Assembly (NCBI RefSeq): GCF_049445855.1
Contig: NZ_JBMSDV010000001.1
Location: forward strand, 992,001 to 1,056,000
Origin: JAGOCV01 sp049445855
Lineage (GTDB): Bacteria; Pseudomonadota; Gammaproteobacteria; Burkholderiales; Burkholderiaceae_C
Direction of reading: 5' to 3'
DNA length: 64,000 nucleotides
The position numbers and the translations under genes were made by a program. Below the pieces are notes generated by a model. That model was given only the letters and a program-made list of their open reading frames with translations, did no database searches and was not told the DNA's origin. Shown here piece by piece: positions 49,574 through 59,459 of this stretch. The number at the start of each line of letters is the position of its first letter. Positions within the stretch are counted from its first letter, which is position 1.

Positions 49574-52490
49574 GGGGCGATGTTATCGCCCCGGTTGCAG
49601 CCGCGTCGCCATGCGGGCCAAAGCCGGGCCGCGCCACGGGTTGGCCGCCGCGCGACAGTCGCACGGCGCAGTACTTGAATTCCGGAATCTTGCCGAACGG
49701 GTCGAGCTCGGAATGGGTCAGCACATTGGCTGCCGCCTCGTAATACGCGAACGGGATGAACACCGAACCCCGCGGCGTGCCGTCATCGCGCCGCGCATGC
49801 AAGGCCACGCTGCCCCGGCGCGATTCGACGGTGATGACGTCGCCCGGCTCGACGCCCAGCGCCTGCATGTCGTCGCCGCACAGCGATGCCGTGGCCTGCG
49901 GCTCGATGGCGTCGAGCACGCTGGCCCGCCGGGTCATGCTGCCCGTGTGCCAATGCTCGAGCTGCCGTCCGGTGATGAGCACGAACGGGAAATCGGCGTC
50001 GGGCCGCTCGGCAGCAGGAATGATGTCGGCCGGCACCAGCTTCACGCGTCCGCTCGGCGTAGGAAAGCGCTCGGTGAAGACCACCGGCTGCCCCGGATCG
50101 TCGGCGGAAAGGCACGGGTAGGTCACGCTCGATTCGCGCTCCAGACGCTGCCACGTGATGCCGCCGATGGCTGCGTGCATGGCCTGCCGCATTTCGTCGT
50201 ACACCTGAGCGACCCCGTGGTCCGCCCCCTGGTAATGCCACTGCAGCCCCATCCGCAGCGCCAGTTGCTGGATGATCCACAGGTCATGCCGCGCATCTCC
50301 CGGAGGTGCGATGGCCTGGCGGCCCATCTGCACCATGCGGTCGGTGTTGCTCACCGTGCCGGTCTTCTCGGGCCAGGCGCTGGCGGGCAGGACGACGTCG
50401 GCCAGCCATGCGGTCTCGGTCATGAAGATGTCCTGCACCACGAGGTGCTGCAGGCTGGCCAGGGCGTGGCGCGCATGGTGGAGGTCGGGGTCGCTCATGG
50501 CCGGGTTCTCGCCCATGATGTACATCCCGCGGATCTTGTGCGGATCGCTGTCGGGCGCCAGTGCCTTGTGCATGATCTCGACGACCGTGTAGCCCGGCGT
50601 CGCGTCGAGTTCGCGCCCCCAGAAATTCTCGAACCACGCGCGGGCGGCGCTGTTGTCCACGCGCTGGTAGTTGGGCAGCATCATCGGGATGAGCCCCGCA
50701 TCGCTCGCGCCCTGCACGTTGTTCTGCCCGCGCAGCGGATGCAGCCCGGTGCCCGCACGGCCGATCTGCCCTGCCACCGTCGCCAGCGCAATGAGGCAGC
50801 GCGCGTTGTCGGTGCCATGCACGTGCTGGCTCACGCCCATGCCCCAGAGGATCATCGCGCTGCCCGCAGCCGCATAGGCCCGGGCGACTTCGCGCAGCGT
50901 GTCGGCGGGCACGCCACAGATCGGCGCCATCGCCTCGGGGCTGTAGCCGCGCACGTTCTCGCGCAGCGCTTCGAAATTGCTGGCGCGCTCGCCGATGAAG
51001 GCGTCGTCGGCCAGCCCTTCTTCGATGATCACGTGGATCAGCGCATTGAGCATCGCCACGTCGGTATCGGGTTTGAACTGCATCACGCGCCACGCATGGC
51101 GGCCGATGTCGGTGATGCGCGGGTCGGCCAGCACGATGCGTGTGCCGCGTCGCGCGGCGTTCTTCATCCACGTCGCGGCCACCGGGTGGTTGGCCGTCGG
51201 GTTGGAGCCGATGACGATGATCAGGTCCGAGTGCGCGACATCGCCCACGGGGTTGCTCACCGCGCCCGAGCCCACGCCTTCGAGCAGCGCGGCCACGCTC
51301 GATGCATGGCACAGCCGCGTGCAGTGGTCGACGTTGTTGCTGCCGAAGCCGGTGCGCACCAGCTTCTGGAACAGGTACGCCTCTTCGTTGCTGCCCTTGG
51401 CCGAGCCGAAGCCCGCGAGCGACTTCGGGCCATGCGCATCGCGCAGCGCCGCGAGCGTGCCGCCGGCCAGCGCCAGCGCCTCGTCCCACGTGGCTTCGCG
51501 GAAGACCTCGCGCCAGTCGCCGGGCGGATGGTCCAGCAGGGCCGGGTCCTTGGCCACACCTTCCTTGCGGATCAGGGGCTTGAGCAGCCGGCCGGGATGG
51601 TGCGCGTAGTCGAAGCCGAAGCGGCCCTTGACGCACAGGCGCGAATGGTTGGCGGGGCCATCGCGCCCCTCCACCGCAACGATGCGTTCGTCGCGCACCT
51701 GGTAGGTGATCAGGCAACCCACGCCGCAGAACGGGCAGACGGAATCCACCTCACGATCGACCTTCTGCGATCCGACCCTGGTGCGCGGCGCGAGCGCACC
51801 GGTGGGACAGGCCTGCACACATTCGCCGCACGCGACGCAGGTGCTGTCGGCCATCGGGTCGTCCAGGTCGAAGACGATCTTCGACGCGCTGCCACGCAAC
51901 GCGTAGCCGATCACGTCGTTCATCTGCTCCTCGCGGCACGCGCGCACGCAGCGGTTGCACTGGATGCACGCGTCGAGGTTCACCGCCATGGCCGGATGGC
52001 TCATGTCGGCGGCCACCGGTTCGCGCGCAATCGCCGCCAGCGCGGGACGCACGGACACCTGCATGCGGCCGGCCCAGTCACTCAGTTCGCCGTGCTGCGG
52101 TGCGGGCGCGTTGCCCTTGCCGGCATCGCCGTCGTTGCCGTCGTTGCCGTCGAGCCATTTGTAACCCTGCGCCGGCATGTCCGACAGCAGCATCTCCAGC
52201 ACCATCTTCTGGCTGCGGCGCGGGCGATCGCCGCTGGCATTGACCTTCATGCCCGGCGTCGGTGCCCGGCAGCAACTGGGCGCTAGTGTGCGTTCGCCCT
52301 CGATCTCCACCACGCAGGCGCGGCAGTTGCCGTCCGGCCGCAGACCCGGCTTGTGGCAGAGGTTCGGAATCTCCACGCCTTGTCGCTTCGCGGCTGACCA
52401 GATCGACTCGCCGGGACCGGCATCGACGGATCGGCCATCGAGCGTGAACGTGACGGGCCCGGCGCCTTCGGGGAAATCGCGTGCGCTCAT
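49560..52490 (-). CDS. Cytosolic NAD-linked formate dehydrogenase catalytic subunit
   Basis: A 976-residue molybdo-subunit. N-terminal 2Fe-2S plant-type domain (CHKPGLRPDGNCRACVVEIE), then ferredoxin-type sites CIQCNRCVRAC and CVACGECVQACP, then the Mo-domain cluster CPFCGVGC. The metal ligand is Cys in RLCHASSVAAL (about residue 394). There is no export signal. A short GND-rich linker (about 110-122) is encoded by a GC-rich trinucleotide-like run. The start ATG at 52490 overlaps the diaphorase stop as ATGA. With the next gene it forms an FdsAB-like NAD-reducing enzyme. Confidence 0.95.
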   Translation of the reverse strand: MSARDFPEGAGPVTFTLDGRSVDAGPGESIWSAAKRQGVEIPNLCHKPGLRPDGNCRACVVEIEGERTLAPSCCRAPTPGMKVNASGDRPRRSQKMVLEMLLSDMPAQGYKWLDGNDGNDGDAGKGNAPAPQHGELSDWAGRMQVSVRPALAAIAREPVAADMSHPAMAVNLDACIQCNRCVRACREEQMNDVIGYALRGSASKIVFDLDDPMADSTCVACGECVQACPTGALAPRTRVGSQKVDREVDSVCPFCGVGCLITYQVRDERIVAVEGRDGPANHSRLCVKGRFGFDYAHHPGRLLKPLIRKEGVAKDPALLDHPPGDWREVFREATWDEALALAGGTLAALRDAHGPKSLAGFGSAKGSNEEAYLFQKLVRTGFGSNNVDHCTRLCHASSVAALLEGVGSGAVSNPVGDVAHSDLIIVIGSNPTANHPVAATWMKNAARRGTRIVLADPRITDIGRHAWRVMQFKPDTDVAMLNALIHVIIEEGLADDAFIGERASNFEALRENVRGYSPEAMAPICGVPADTLREVARAYAAAGSAMILWGMGVSQHVHGTDNARCLIALATVAGQIGRAGTGLHPLRGQNNVQGASDAGLIPMMLPNYQRVDNSAARAWFENFWGRELDATPGYTVVEIMHKALAPDSDPHKIRGMYIMGENPAMSDPDLHHARHALASLQHLVVQDIFMTETAWLADVVLPASAWPEKTGTVSNTDRMVQMGRQAIAPPGDARHDLWIIQQLALRMGLQWHYQGADHGVAQVYDEMRQAMHAAIGGITWQRLERESSVTYPCLSADDPGQPVVFTERFPTPSGRVKLVPADIIPAAERPDADFPFVLITGRQLEHWHTGSMTRRASVLDAIEPQATASLCGDDMQALGVEPGDVITVESRRGSVALHARRDDGTPRGSVFIPFAYYEAAANVLTHSELDPFGKIPEFKYCAVRLSRGGQPVARPGFGPHGDAAATGAITSPHVHA

Positions 52491-54325
52491 GCCTGCACCT
52501 CCGGGGTTTCCAGTTCCTGCGGGAAATAGCGTTCCACACAGCGCAGCGGGTTGGGCGCGGCCTGCCCCAGACCGCAGATCGATGCATCGACCATCACGTT
52601 GGCCAGATCGTCCAACGCCTCGCTGTCCCAGCGCGGTGCCTGCATCAGCTCGACCGCCTTCGCCGTGCCCACGCGGCACGGTGTGCACTGGCCGCAGCTT
52701 TCGTCCTTGAAGAAACGCATGGCGTTGAGCGCCGCGTCGCGCGCCAGGTCGGTATGACCCAGCACGACGACGGCCGCCGATCCGATGAAGCAGCCATGCG
52801 GTTGCAGCGTGTCGAAGTCCAGCGGCACATCGGCCAGGCGCGCCGGCAGGATGCCGCCGGATGCCCCGCCCGGCAGGTAGCCATACAGTTCGTGCCCCGG
52901 CTGCATGCCGCCGCAATATTCGTCCACCAGTTCACGCAAGGTGATCCCGGCGGGCGCGAGCTTGACGCCGGGCCGGCGCACGCGCCCGCTCACGCTGAAG
53001 CTGCGCAAACCCTTGCGTCCGTTGCGACCGAAGGATGTGAACCAGGCCGGCCCGCGTTCGACGATGTCGCGCACCCAGTAAAGCGTTTCGAAGTTGTGCT
53101 CCAGCGTCGGCCGGCCGAACAGGCCGACCTGCGCGATGTAGGGCGGCCGCATCCGGGGCTCGCCGCGCTTGCCTTCGAGGCTCTCGATCATCGCGGACTC
53201 TTCGCCGCAGATGTAGGCACCGGCACCGCGGCGCAGTTCGATGTGCGGCAGCGGGCATGGTGGATCGGCGCGCAGCTTCTCGAGTTCACGCTCGAGGAGG
53301 GCCCTGCAACCGTGGTATTCGTCGCGCAGGTAGATGTAGCAGGCCTCGGTGCCGACGACCTGCGCGGCAATCAGCAGGCCCTCGATGAAGCGGTGCGGAT
53401 CGCGTTCGAGGTAGGTGCGGTCCTTGAATGTGCCGGGCTCGCCTTCGTCGATGTTCACCGCCATCAGCCTCGGTGCAGCTTGCTCACGCACGATGCGCCA
53501 TTTGCGGCCCGCCGGGAACCCGGCGCCGCCGAGACCGCGCAGGCCCGACGTTTCCATGGCCGCGAGCACCGCCTCTGCATCCTGCTCCCCGTTGACGATC
53601 GCTGCAGCCAGGGCGTAACCGCCATGCGCACGATACGTCGCGTAATCGACGGTCGCCGGCGAGATGGTGACCTCGGCATGGCCGGTGACGGGCATTCCGG
53701 CCAGCGCGGCCGGTGCGAAACTGCTGCCGTCGACCGCCGGGGGATGCAGCGCTTGCGCGCGACCGGCAGCGATGGCTGCCACAGTCTGCGTCACGGTTTC
53801 CACCGACGCATGCGGCAACGGCAACTGATGCGCAACCACGACGGGCGCCTGTTCGCAACGGCCGACGCACGGGGCTTCGATCACGCGCACGTCGCTGCCC
53901 AGCAGATCGGGCAGCCGCTGCAGCAGGTCAGCGGCGCCGGCCATCCCGCACGACAGGCCGTTGCACACACGCACGGTCAGCGCGGCCACGGCATCGTCCG
54001 CCTTGACGACCTCGAAGTGGTGATAGAAGGTTGCCACCTCGTAGACCTCGGCCATCGGCAGGTTCATCTCGCGGGCCAGCGCCACGAGGTGCGGCTCACG
54101 CAGCGCGAGGTGGCGGTCGTTCAGGCCATGCAGGTATTCGATCAGCAGATCGCGGCGGTGTCCGTCTACCGGTCGCGGACCGATCAGCGCGCGCACCTCG
54201 GCCAGCGCCGCTTCATCGGGCTGCCGGCCCTTGAGCCGGCCACGCCGCTTCAGGCTGTGGCGCAACTCGTCCGCCGTGCCCAGGCTCACGGCCTGGACCG
54301 GCGGTGCCTCGGTCATCGTCTTCAT
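52487..54325 (-). CDS. NuoE-NuoF fusion diaphorase of formate dehydrogenase
   Basis: A 612-residue fusion. Residues about 1-170 are NuoE-like with 2Fe-2S ligands Cys121, Cys126, Cys153, Cys157. Residues about 210-605 are NuoF-like with FMN/NADH segments (GLRGLGGAGFPAGRKW, NIDEGEPGTFKDR, GAGAYICGEESAM) and a 4Fe-4S site ESCGQCTPCRVGT. It passes electrons from formate to NAD. In Cupriavidus-type loci these are two genes (fdsG, fdsB); here they are fused. Start ambiguous between 54325 and 54316. Preceded by a palindrome that may bind the LysR regulator. Confidence 0.93.
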   Translation of the reverse strand: MKTMTEAPPVQAVSLGTADELRHSLKRRGRLKGRQPDEAALAEVRALIGPRPVDGHRRDLLIEYLHGLNDRHLALREPHLVALAREMNLPMAEVYEVATFYHHFEVVKADDAVAALTVRVCNGLSCGMAGAADLLQRLPDLLGSDVRVIEAPCVGRCEQAPVVVAHQLPLPHASVETVTQTVAAIAAGRAQALHPPAVDGSSFAPAALAGMPVTGHAEVTISPATVDYATYRAHGGYALAAAIVNGEQDAEAVLAAMETSGLRGLGGAGFPAGRKWRIVREQAAPRLMAVNIDEGEPGTFKDRTYLERDPHRFIEGLLIAAQVVGTEACYIYLRDEYHGCRALLERELEKLRADPPCPLPHIELRRGAGAYICGEESAMIESLEGKRGEPRMRPPYIAQVGLFGRPTLEHNFETLYWVRDIVERGPAWFTSFGRNGRKGLRSFSVSGRVRRPGVKLAPAGITLRELVDEYCGGMQPGHELYGYLPGGASGGILPARLADVPLDFDTLQPHGCFIGSAAVVVLGHTDLARDAALNAMRFFKDESCGQCTPCRVGTAKAVELMQAPRWDSEALDDLANVMVDASICGLGQAAPNPLRCVERYFPQELETPEVQA

Positions 54326-54388
54326 CGGTGGGGCACGCTCGTTGGTTCGCCCGAGTGTCCGCAGTGGGGTGCAGTCGCGTCAAATCAG

Positions 54389-54406
54389 ATCGGCACATGG
54401 GCCGAT
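54389..54406. promoter_or_regulatory. Inverted repeat in the FDH promoter region
   Basis: Arms ATCGGC and GCCGAT around ACATGG lie 64 bases upstream of the diaphorase start and 40 bases past the LysR stop. It is a candidate LysR-binding site; it does not fit T-N11-A exactly. Confidence 0.4.
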
Positions 54407-54446
54407 TCAGGTCACGAATGGGTCCGGGAAGAAACCGCGAAGAAAT

Positions 54447-55388
54447 TCAGCGGCCCAGCGACCCGCTGTGTGCGGCAGCGTGGGCCAGCCAGCCGGCGTC
54501 TTCCGCCAGCGCCACAGCGGCATCGATGGCCCGGGTGGGTTGGGCACTGCGCGCGCGGATGAAGCCGATGGGCGTGCGCACGTCCGGCGCGGTGAGCGGC
54601 AGGGCTTCCAGTTCACCCTGCCCGCGGACGACCGCGACCAGCGCGCCGGGCAGCACGCTGCACACGTCGCCCGCCGCCACGCTGAGGGCCAGCGTGAGGA
54701 TGGAATTGGTCTCGATCGCCGGCTCGACGGCGATGCCTGCCTGCGTGAACGCATCGTCCACGATCTGCCGGTTGTGCATGTCGGGCGTCAGCAGGCACAG
54801 CGGCTCGCGCGCGGCCTCGTGCCAATCCACCGGGTCACCGACCCGCAGTTCCGCCGTGCGGCCGGCCGCGCGACGCAGCAAGAAGTAGTGCTCCGTGTAT
54901 TGCTGCTGCGTAGCCAGGCGCGCGTGATCCGCACCCAGCCGTTCGATGTAGCCCAGCGCCAGATCGAGCGACAGATCCTGGACGCCCTCTTCCAGCGCCG
55001 AAGAGGTCATCGACACCACCACAGGCCGGATACCGGGGTGCCGCGCCCGCAGCCTCGCCGCGAACCGTGCGGCAATCGGCATGGCCGTCGGCACGGCACC
55101 CAGCCGCAGGCGGCCCACGGGCTGACCCTCCAGGCTCGCCAGCTCCTGCGAAAGCGCTTCCCTCTCGCGCAGCATGCGCTGTGCTGCGGCCAGTACGCGC
55201 TCGCCTTCGGGCGTCAGCCCGGCGTAGTTCTGACCGCGCTTGACGATCAGCACGCCGAACTCTTTTTCCAGCGCGCGCAGCGCGTTGGACAGCGCCGGCT
55301 GTGTGATGTGGCTGGCCTGCGCGGCCCGCCCGAAATGCCTGTGCTCGTCCAGCGCAACCAGATAGCGGAACGAGGCAAGCAGGTTCAT
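54447..55388 (-). CDS. LysR-family regulator upstream of the FDH operon
   Basis: A 313-residue regulator. The HTH is at about 5-60 (LVALDEHRHFGRAAQASHIT, then QPALSNALRALEKEFGVLIV) and the effector domain at about 90-300. It precedes the FDH genes on the same strand and probably controls them in response to formate or a related anion. This is inference from position; similar regulators occur at fds loci of Burkholderiales. Confidence 0.9.
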   Translation of the reverse strand: MNLLASFRYLVALDEHRHFGRAAQASHITQPALSNALRALEKEFGVLIVKRGQNYAGLTPEGERVLAAAQRMLREREALSQELASLEGQPVGRLRLGAVPTAMPIAARFAARLRARHPGIRPVVVSMTSSALEEGVQDLSLDLALGYIERLGADHARLATQQQYTEHYFLLRRAAGRTAELRVGDPVDWHEAAREPLCLLTPDMHNRQIVDDAFTQAGIAVEPAIETNSILTLALSVAAGDVCSVLPGALVAVVRGQGELEALPLTAPDVRTPIGFIRARSAQPTRAIDAAVALAEDAGWLAHAAAHSGSLGR

Positions 55389-55401
55389 CGGGCCATTCGG
55401 T

Positions 55402-56490
55402 TCAGGTGTTCTTGCTGATGGTGATGCTCGGGAACTTCGCGGAGAAGTCCTTGGCCTTCTTCGCTATGCCCACGGCGACTTCGCGCGCGACGGATTTGTA
55501 GATACCCGCGATCTCGCCGTCCGGGTCGGCCACCACCGTGGGACGGCCCGAGTCGGCCTGCACGCGGATCTTCAGGTCCAGCGGCAGTGCGCCGAGGTAG
55601 TCCATGTCGTATTCCGCCGCCATCTTCTTGCCGCCGTCGCTGCCGAAGATGTGCTCCACGTGGCCGCAGTTGCTGCACACGTGCACGGCCATGTTCTCCA
55701 CCACGCCGAGGATGGGCACGCCCACTTTTTCGAACATCTTGATGGCCTTGCGCGCGTCCAGCAGGGCGATGTCCTGCGGGGTGGTGACGATCACCGCGCC
55801 GGTCATGGGCACGCGCTGGCTCAGCGTGAGCTGGATGTCGCCGGTGCCCGGCGGCAGGTCGACGATGAGGTAATCCAGGTCTTTCCAGTTGGTCTGGCGC
55901 AGCAGTTGCTCCAGGGCCTGGGTGGCCATGGGGCCACGCCAGATCATGGCTTCGTCCTGGGCCACCAGGAAGCCGATGGACATGACCTGTACGCCATAGT
56001 TTTCGAGCGGCTCCATGGTGGAGCCGTCTTCGCTCTCGGGACGCGCGTCGATGCCCATCATCATGGGCTGGCTGGGGCCGTAGATGTCAGCATCGAGCAG
56101 CCCGACCGTCGCACCCTCGGCGGCCAGCGCCAGCGCGAGATTGACGGCCGTGGTGCTCTTGCCCACACCGCCCTTGCCCGAGGCCACGGCGATGATGTTC
56201 TTCACATTGGGCATGAGCGCGACGCCGCGCTGCACCGCATGGGCGATGACGCGGGTGCTGATGTTGACCGATACGTTCTGCACGCCGGGCACGCCCTTGG
56301 CGGCAGCGATCAGCGCACGGCGCAGTTCGGGAATGAGGCTCTTGGCCGGATAGCCGAGCTCGACGTCGAACGACACGTCGCCGCCGTCGACGCTCAGGTT
56401 CTTCAGCGCCTTGGTGGTGACGAAATCGCGGCCGGTCTGGGGATCGGCGACGGCCTGCAGGGCCTGCAGCAGTTGTTCCTGGGTTGCCAT
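55402..56490 (-). CDS. Mrp/ApbC iron-sulfur carrier ATPase
   Basis: A 362-residue P-loop ATPase for Fe-S cluster delivery. Residues 1-90 form an MIP18-like domain (LLQALQAVADPQTGRDFVTT). The deviant Walker A is SGKGGVGKST, and the cluster-bridging CxxC is VCSNCGH. Length normal. The ATG at 56490 begins ATQEQLLQALQ; an upstream in-frame start at 56673 would overlap metG. It is followed 13 bases later by the LysR gene. Confidence 0.95.
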   Translation of the reverse strand: MATQEQLLQALQAVADPQTGRDFVTTKALKNLSVDGGDVSFDVELGYPAKSLIPELRRALIAAAKGVPGVQNVSVNISTRVIAHAVQRGVALMPNVKNIIAVASGKGGVGKSTTAVNLALALAAEGATVGLLDADIYGPSQPMMMGIDARPESEDGSTMEPLENYGVQVMSIGFLVAQDEAMIWRGPMATQALEQLLRQTNWKDLDYLIVDLPPGTGDIQLTLSQRVPMTGAVIVTTPQDIALLDARKAIKMFEKVGVPILGVVENMAVHVCSNCGHVEHIFGSDGGKKMAAEYDMDYLGALPLDLKIRVQADSGRPTVVADPDGEIAGIYKSVAREVAVGIAKKAKDFSAKFPSITISKNT

Positions 56491-56596
56491 GGATGGTTTT
56501 CTCTGGGGAAGTGGGGGGCGCGCCGGGTCTTGTCGCCCGGCTGGGGTGCAGTGTAGCCACAACCCATAAAATCGCCGGTTCCCCCGGAAAAACACC

Positions 56597-58693
56597 ATGC
56601 CCGCAAGCACGACACCCCAACGCAAGATTTTCGTGACGACCGCGCTGCCGTATGCCAACGGCAAGTTCCACATCGGTCACATCATGGAGTACATCCAGGC
56701 CGACATCTGGGTGCGTCACCAGCGCATGGGCGGGCACATGGTGCATTTCGTCGGCGCCGACGACGCACACGGCGCGCCGATCATGATCGCGGCCGAGAAG
56801 GCCGGCAGGACCCCGCAGCAGTTCGTGGGCGAGATCGCCGCCGGCCGCAAGCAGTACCTGGACGGTTTCCACGTGCGCTTCGACAACTGGCATTCGACCG
56901 ACAGCCCGGAAAACACCGAACTCGCGCAGGGCATCTACAGGAAGCTCAAGGCCGCGGGCAAGATTTCCACGCGCACCATCGAGCAGTTCTACGACCCGGT
57001 GAAGGGCATGTTCCTGCCCGACCGCTACATCAAGGGCGAATGCCCCACCTGCCACGCCAAAGACCAGTACGGCGACAGCTGCGAGGTGTGCTCGAGCGTC
57101 TACGCGCCCACCGACCTGATCAACCCCTACTCCACGCTCACTGGCGCCACGCCAGAGCTGCGCAGCTCCGAGCATTTCTTCTTCAAGCTGTCCGACGCCG
57201 ACGTGGTCGAATTCCTCAAGGGCTGGACGCAGGGCAGCAACGCCCAGGGCCAGCCGCGCCTGCAGGCCGAGATGGCCAGGAAGGCCGGCGAATGGTTCGA
57301 AGCCGGCATGAACGACTGGGACATCTCGCGCGAAGCGCCCTACTTCGGCATCGAGATTCCCGACCTGCCCGAAGGCGCGCCGCGCAAGTATTTTTACGTC
57401 TGGCTGGACGCGCCCATCGGCTACCTCGCCAGCCTCAAGAACCACTTCGACAAAGGCCAGGCGAAGGATCACTGGCACGAAGCCTCGCGCACCCCGCTGG
57501 GTTTCGACGAATTCATGGCCGATCCGGCTGTGGAACAGGTGCACTTTATCGGCAAGGACATCGTGTACTTCCACACGCTGTTCTGGCCTGCGATGCTGCA
57601 GTTCAGCGGGCGCAAGACCCCCAGCCAGGTCAACGTGCACGGCTTCATCACCGTGAGCGGCGAGAAGATGAGCAAGAGCCGCGGCACCGGCATCGACCCG
57701 CTCAAGTACCTGAGCCTGGGCATGAACCCCGAATGGCTGCGCTACTACATCGCCGCCAAGCTCAACGGCCGCGTGGAAGACGTGGACTTCACGGCCGAGG
57801 ACTTCATGGCCCGCGTGAACGCCGACCTGATCGGCAAGTACGTGAACATCGCCAGCCGTGCGGTCAAGTTCATTCCCGACGGCTTGCTGGCGGAGTCGCC
57901 GGCGCACCCGAAGGCTGCGGGGCTGGTGGCGCAGATCCGTGCGCTCTACGAATCACGCGACTACGGCAAGGCGCTGCGCGAGATCATGGCCTTCGCCGAC
58001 GAAGTGAACCTGGGCTTCGATTCGGCCGCGCCGTGGAAGCTGGTGAAAGAAGGCAAGCGCGCCGAAGCCGCGCGCGTCTGCTCCGAATGCATCGAGGCCT
58101 TCAAGATCATGACGGCCTGCCTGAAGCCCGTGCTGCCCGAACTGGCGGCGCAGGCCGAAGCGTTCCTGAACGCACCGTCGCTCGACTGGTCCAACGCTGC
58201 AACGCCGCTGGGTGCGGGCCATCAGGTCGGCAGCTACAAGCACCTGATGCAGCGCGTGGAAGACAAGCAGCTCGATGCGCTGTTCGAGCCGCCAGCTGCG
58301 CCGGCCGCGCCTGAACCCGAAAAGGTCGTGCCCGGTGGCGAAGAACTTGCGCCCACCATCACCATCGACGACTTCACGAAGATCGACCTGCGCATCGCGA
58401 AGATCGTGAACTGCGAAGCCGTCGAGGGTTCGACCAAGCTGCTGCGCCTCACACTCGACGTGGGGGAAGGCCGCGAGCGGAACGTGTTCAGCGGCATCGC
58501 CAGCGCCTACAAACCCGAAGAACTCGTCGGCAAGCTCACCGTGATGGTGGCGAACCTTGCGCCGCGCAAGATGAAGTTCGGCGTGTCCGAAGGCATGGTT
58601 CTGGCCGCCAGCCACGGCGACGAGAAGGCCGAGCCGGGCATCTACGTGCTCAACCCGTGGCCGGGCGCGCAGCCTGGCATGCGGGTACGCTGA
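56597..58693 (+). CDS. metG: Methionyl-tRNA synthetase
   Basis: A 698-residue class I synthetase. HIGH motif FHIGHIME, zinc-knuckle Cys pairs CPTCHAKDQYG and CEVCS, KMSKS motif SGEKMSKSRGTG, helical anticodon domain, and a C-terminal tRNA-binding domain at about 590-698 (FTKIDLRIAKIVNCEAVEGS). All intact. Divergent from mrp with a 106-base spacer. Confidence 0.98.
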   Translation: MPASTTPQRKIFVTTALPYANGKFHIGHIMEYIQADIWVRHQRMGGHMVHFVGADDAHGAPIMIAAEKAGRTPQQFVGEIAAGRKQYLDGFHVRFDNWHSTDSPENTELAQGIYRKLKAAGKISTRTIEQFYDPVKGMFLPDRYIKGECPTCHAKDQYGDSCEVCSSVYAPTDLINPYSTLTGATPELRSSEHFFFKLSDADVVEFLKGWTQGSNAQGQPRLQAEMARKAGEWFEAGMNDWDISREAPYFGIEIPDLPEGAPRKYFYVWLDAPIGYLASLKNHFDKGQAKDHWHEASRTPLGFDEFMADPAVEQVHFIGKDIVYFHTLFWPAMLQFSGRKTPSQVNVHGFITVSGEKMSKSRGTGIDPLKYLSLGMNPEWLRYYIAAKLNGRVEDVDFTAEDFMARVNADLIGKYVNIASRAVKFIPDGLLAESPAHPKAAGLVAQIRALYESRDYGKALREIMAFADEVNLGFDSAAPWKLVKEGKRAEAARVCSECIEAFKIMTACLKPVLPELAAQAEAFLNAPSLDWSNAATPLGAGHQVGSYKHLMQRVEDKQLDALFEPPAAPAAPEPEKVVPGGEELAPTITIDDFTKIDLRIAKIVNCEAVEGSTKLLRLTLDVGEGRERNVFSGIASAYKPEELVGKLTVMVANLAPRKMKFGVSEGMVLAASHGDEKAEPGIYVLNPWPGAQPGMRVR

Positions 58694-58703
58694 CACCGTT
58701 GCC

Positions 58704-59459
58704 GTGCCCGGCCAGTTCCTGCGGACCCTCGTCAGCGCCGAGCGCACGGTGCGGGCGAATCGCCAGCTGGGCTGTACGCTGGCGTTCATCGCGGGCGCGG
58801 TCAATGCGGGTGGCTTCCTGGCGATCGGCCGTTACACCTCGCACATGACGGGCATCGTGTCGTCCATTGCCGACGACCTGGCGCTCTCGCTGGTCTGGCC
58901 GGCGCTCACCGGCGCTGTGCTTCTGCTCGTTTTCACCGCCGGCGCCATGGTGACCGCCATCCTTGCCAACTGGGCACGCCAGCGCAGGATGCACAGCGAG
59001 TACGCCCTTCCCCTGATGCTCGAAGCCCTGCTGCTCATCGCCTTCGGCCTGCTCGGCGACCGGCTGGACAGCAACCGTACGCTGCTGGCCCCCGCCACCG
59101 CCGTCGTCCTGTGCTTTCTCATGGGCCTGCAGAATGCGGTCGTGACGAAGATCTCGAAGGCGGTCATCCGGACCACGCACATGACGGGTGTCATCACCGA
59201 CCTGGGCATCGAACTGGGCAAACTCGTCTACCGCAACACGGACCGCGGGATTCAACCCTACCGGGTCGTCGCCGACCGTGACAGGCTGACGATCCTGTCG
59301 ATGCTGCTGGGCTGCTTTTTCGTCGGCGCGCTGACCGGCGCGATCGCGTTCAAGCACCTGGGCTTCGCCTCCGCCCTGCCATTCGCCGCCATGCTGGTCA
59401 CGCTCGCCATCCTGCCGATCGTCGACGACCTGCGCGTGCGCGCCGGCAAGTCACTCTAG
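58704..59459 (+). CDS. DUF1275 (YoaK-like) membrane protein
   Basis: A 251-residue protein with about six membrane helices and the DUF1275 pattern: CTLAFIAGAVNAGGFLAIGR, YTSHMTGIVSSIADDL, GLQNAVVTKISKAVIRTTHM, TGVITDLGIELGKL. Function is not established. It starts at a GTG (58704) 10 bases after metG and its end overlaps the convergent receptor gene by 9 bases. Confidence 0.88.
   Translation: MPGQFLRTLVSAERTVRANRQLGCTLAFIAGAVNAGGFLAIGRYTSHMTGIVSSIADDLALSLVWPALTGAVLLLVFTAGAMVTAILANWARQRRMHSEYALPLMLEALLLIAFGLLGDRLDSNRTLLAPATAVVLCFLMGLQNAVVTKISKAVIRTTHMTGVITDLGIELGKLVYRNTDRGIQPYRVVADRDRLTILSMLLGCFFVGALTGAIAFKHLGFASALPFAAMLVTLAILPIVDDLRVRAGKSL

Noticed and set aside
52120..52160. Short tandem GTCGTTGCC-like repeat
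   Set aside because: It encodes an in-frame Asp/Gly/Asn linker within the FDH catalytic subunit and is not an independent repeat element.
49479..52286. 935-codon plus-strand open frame opposite the cytosolic FDH
   Set aside because: Same reason: antisense shadow of a clearly real gene.
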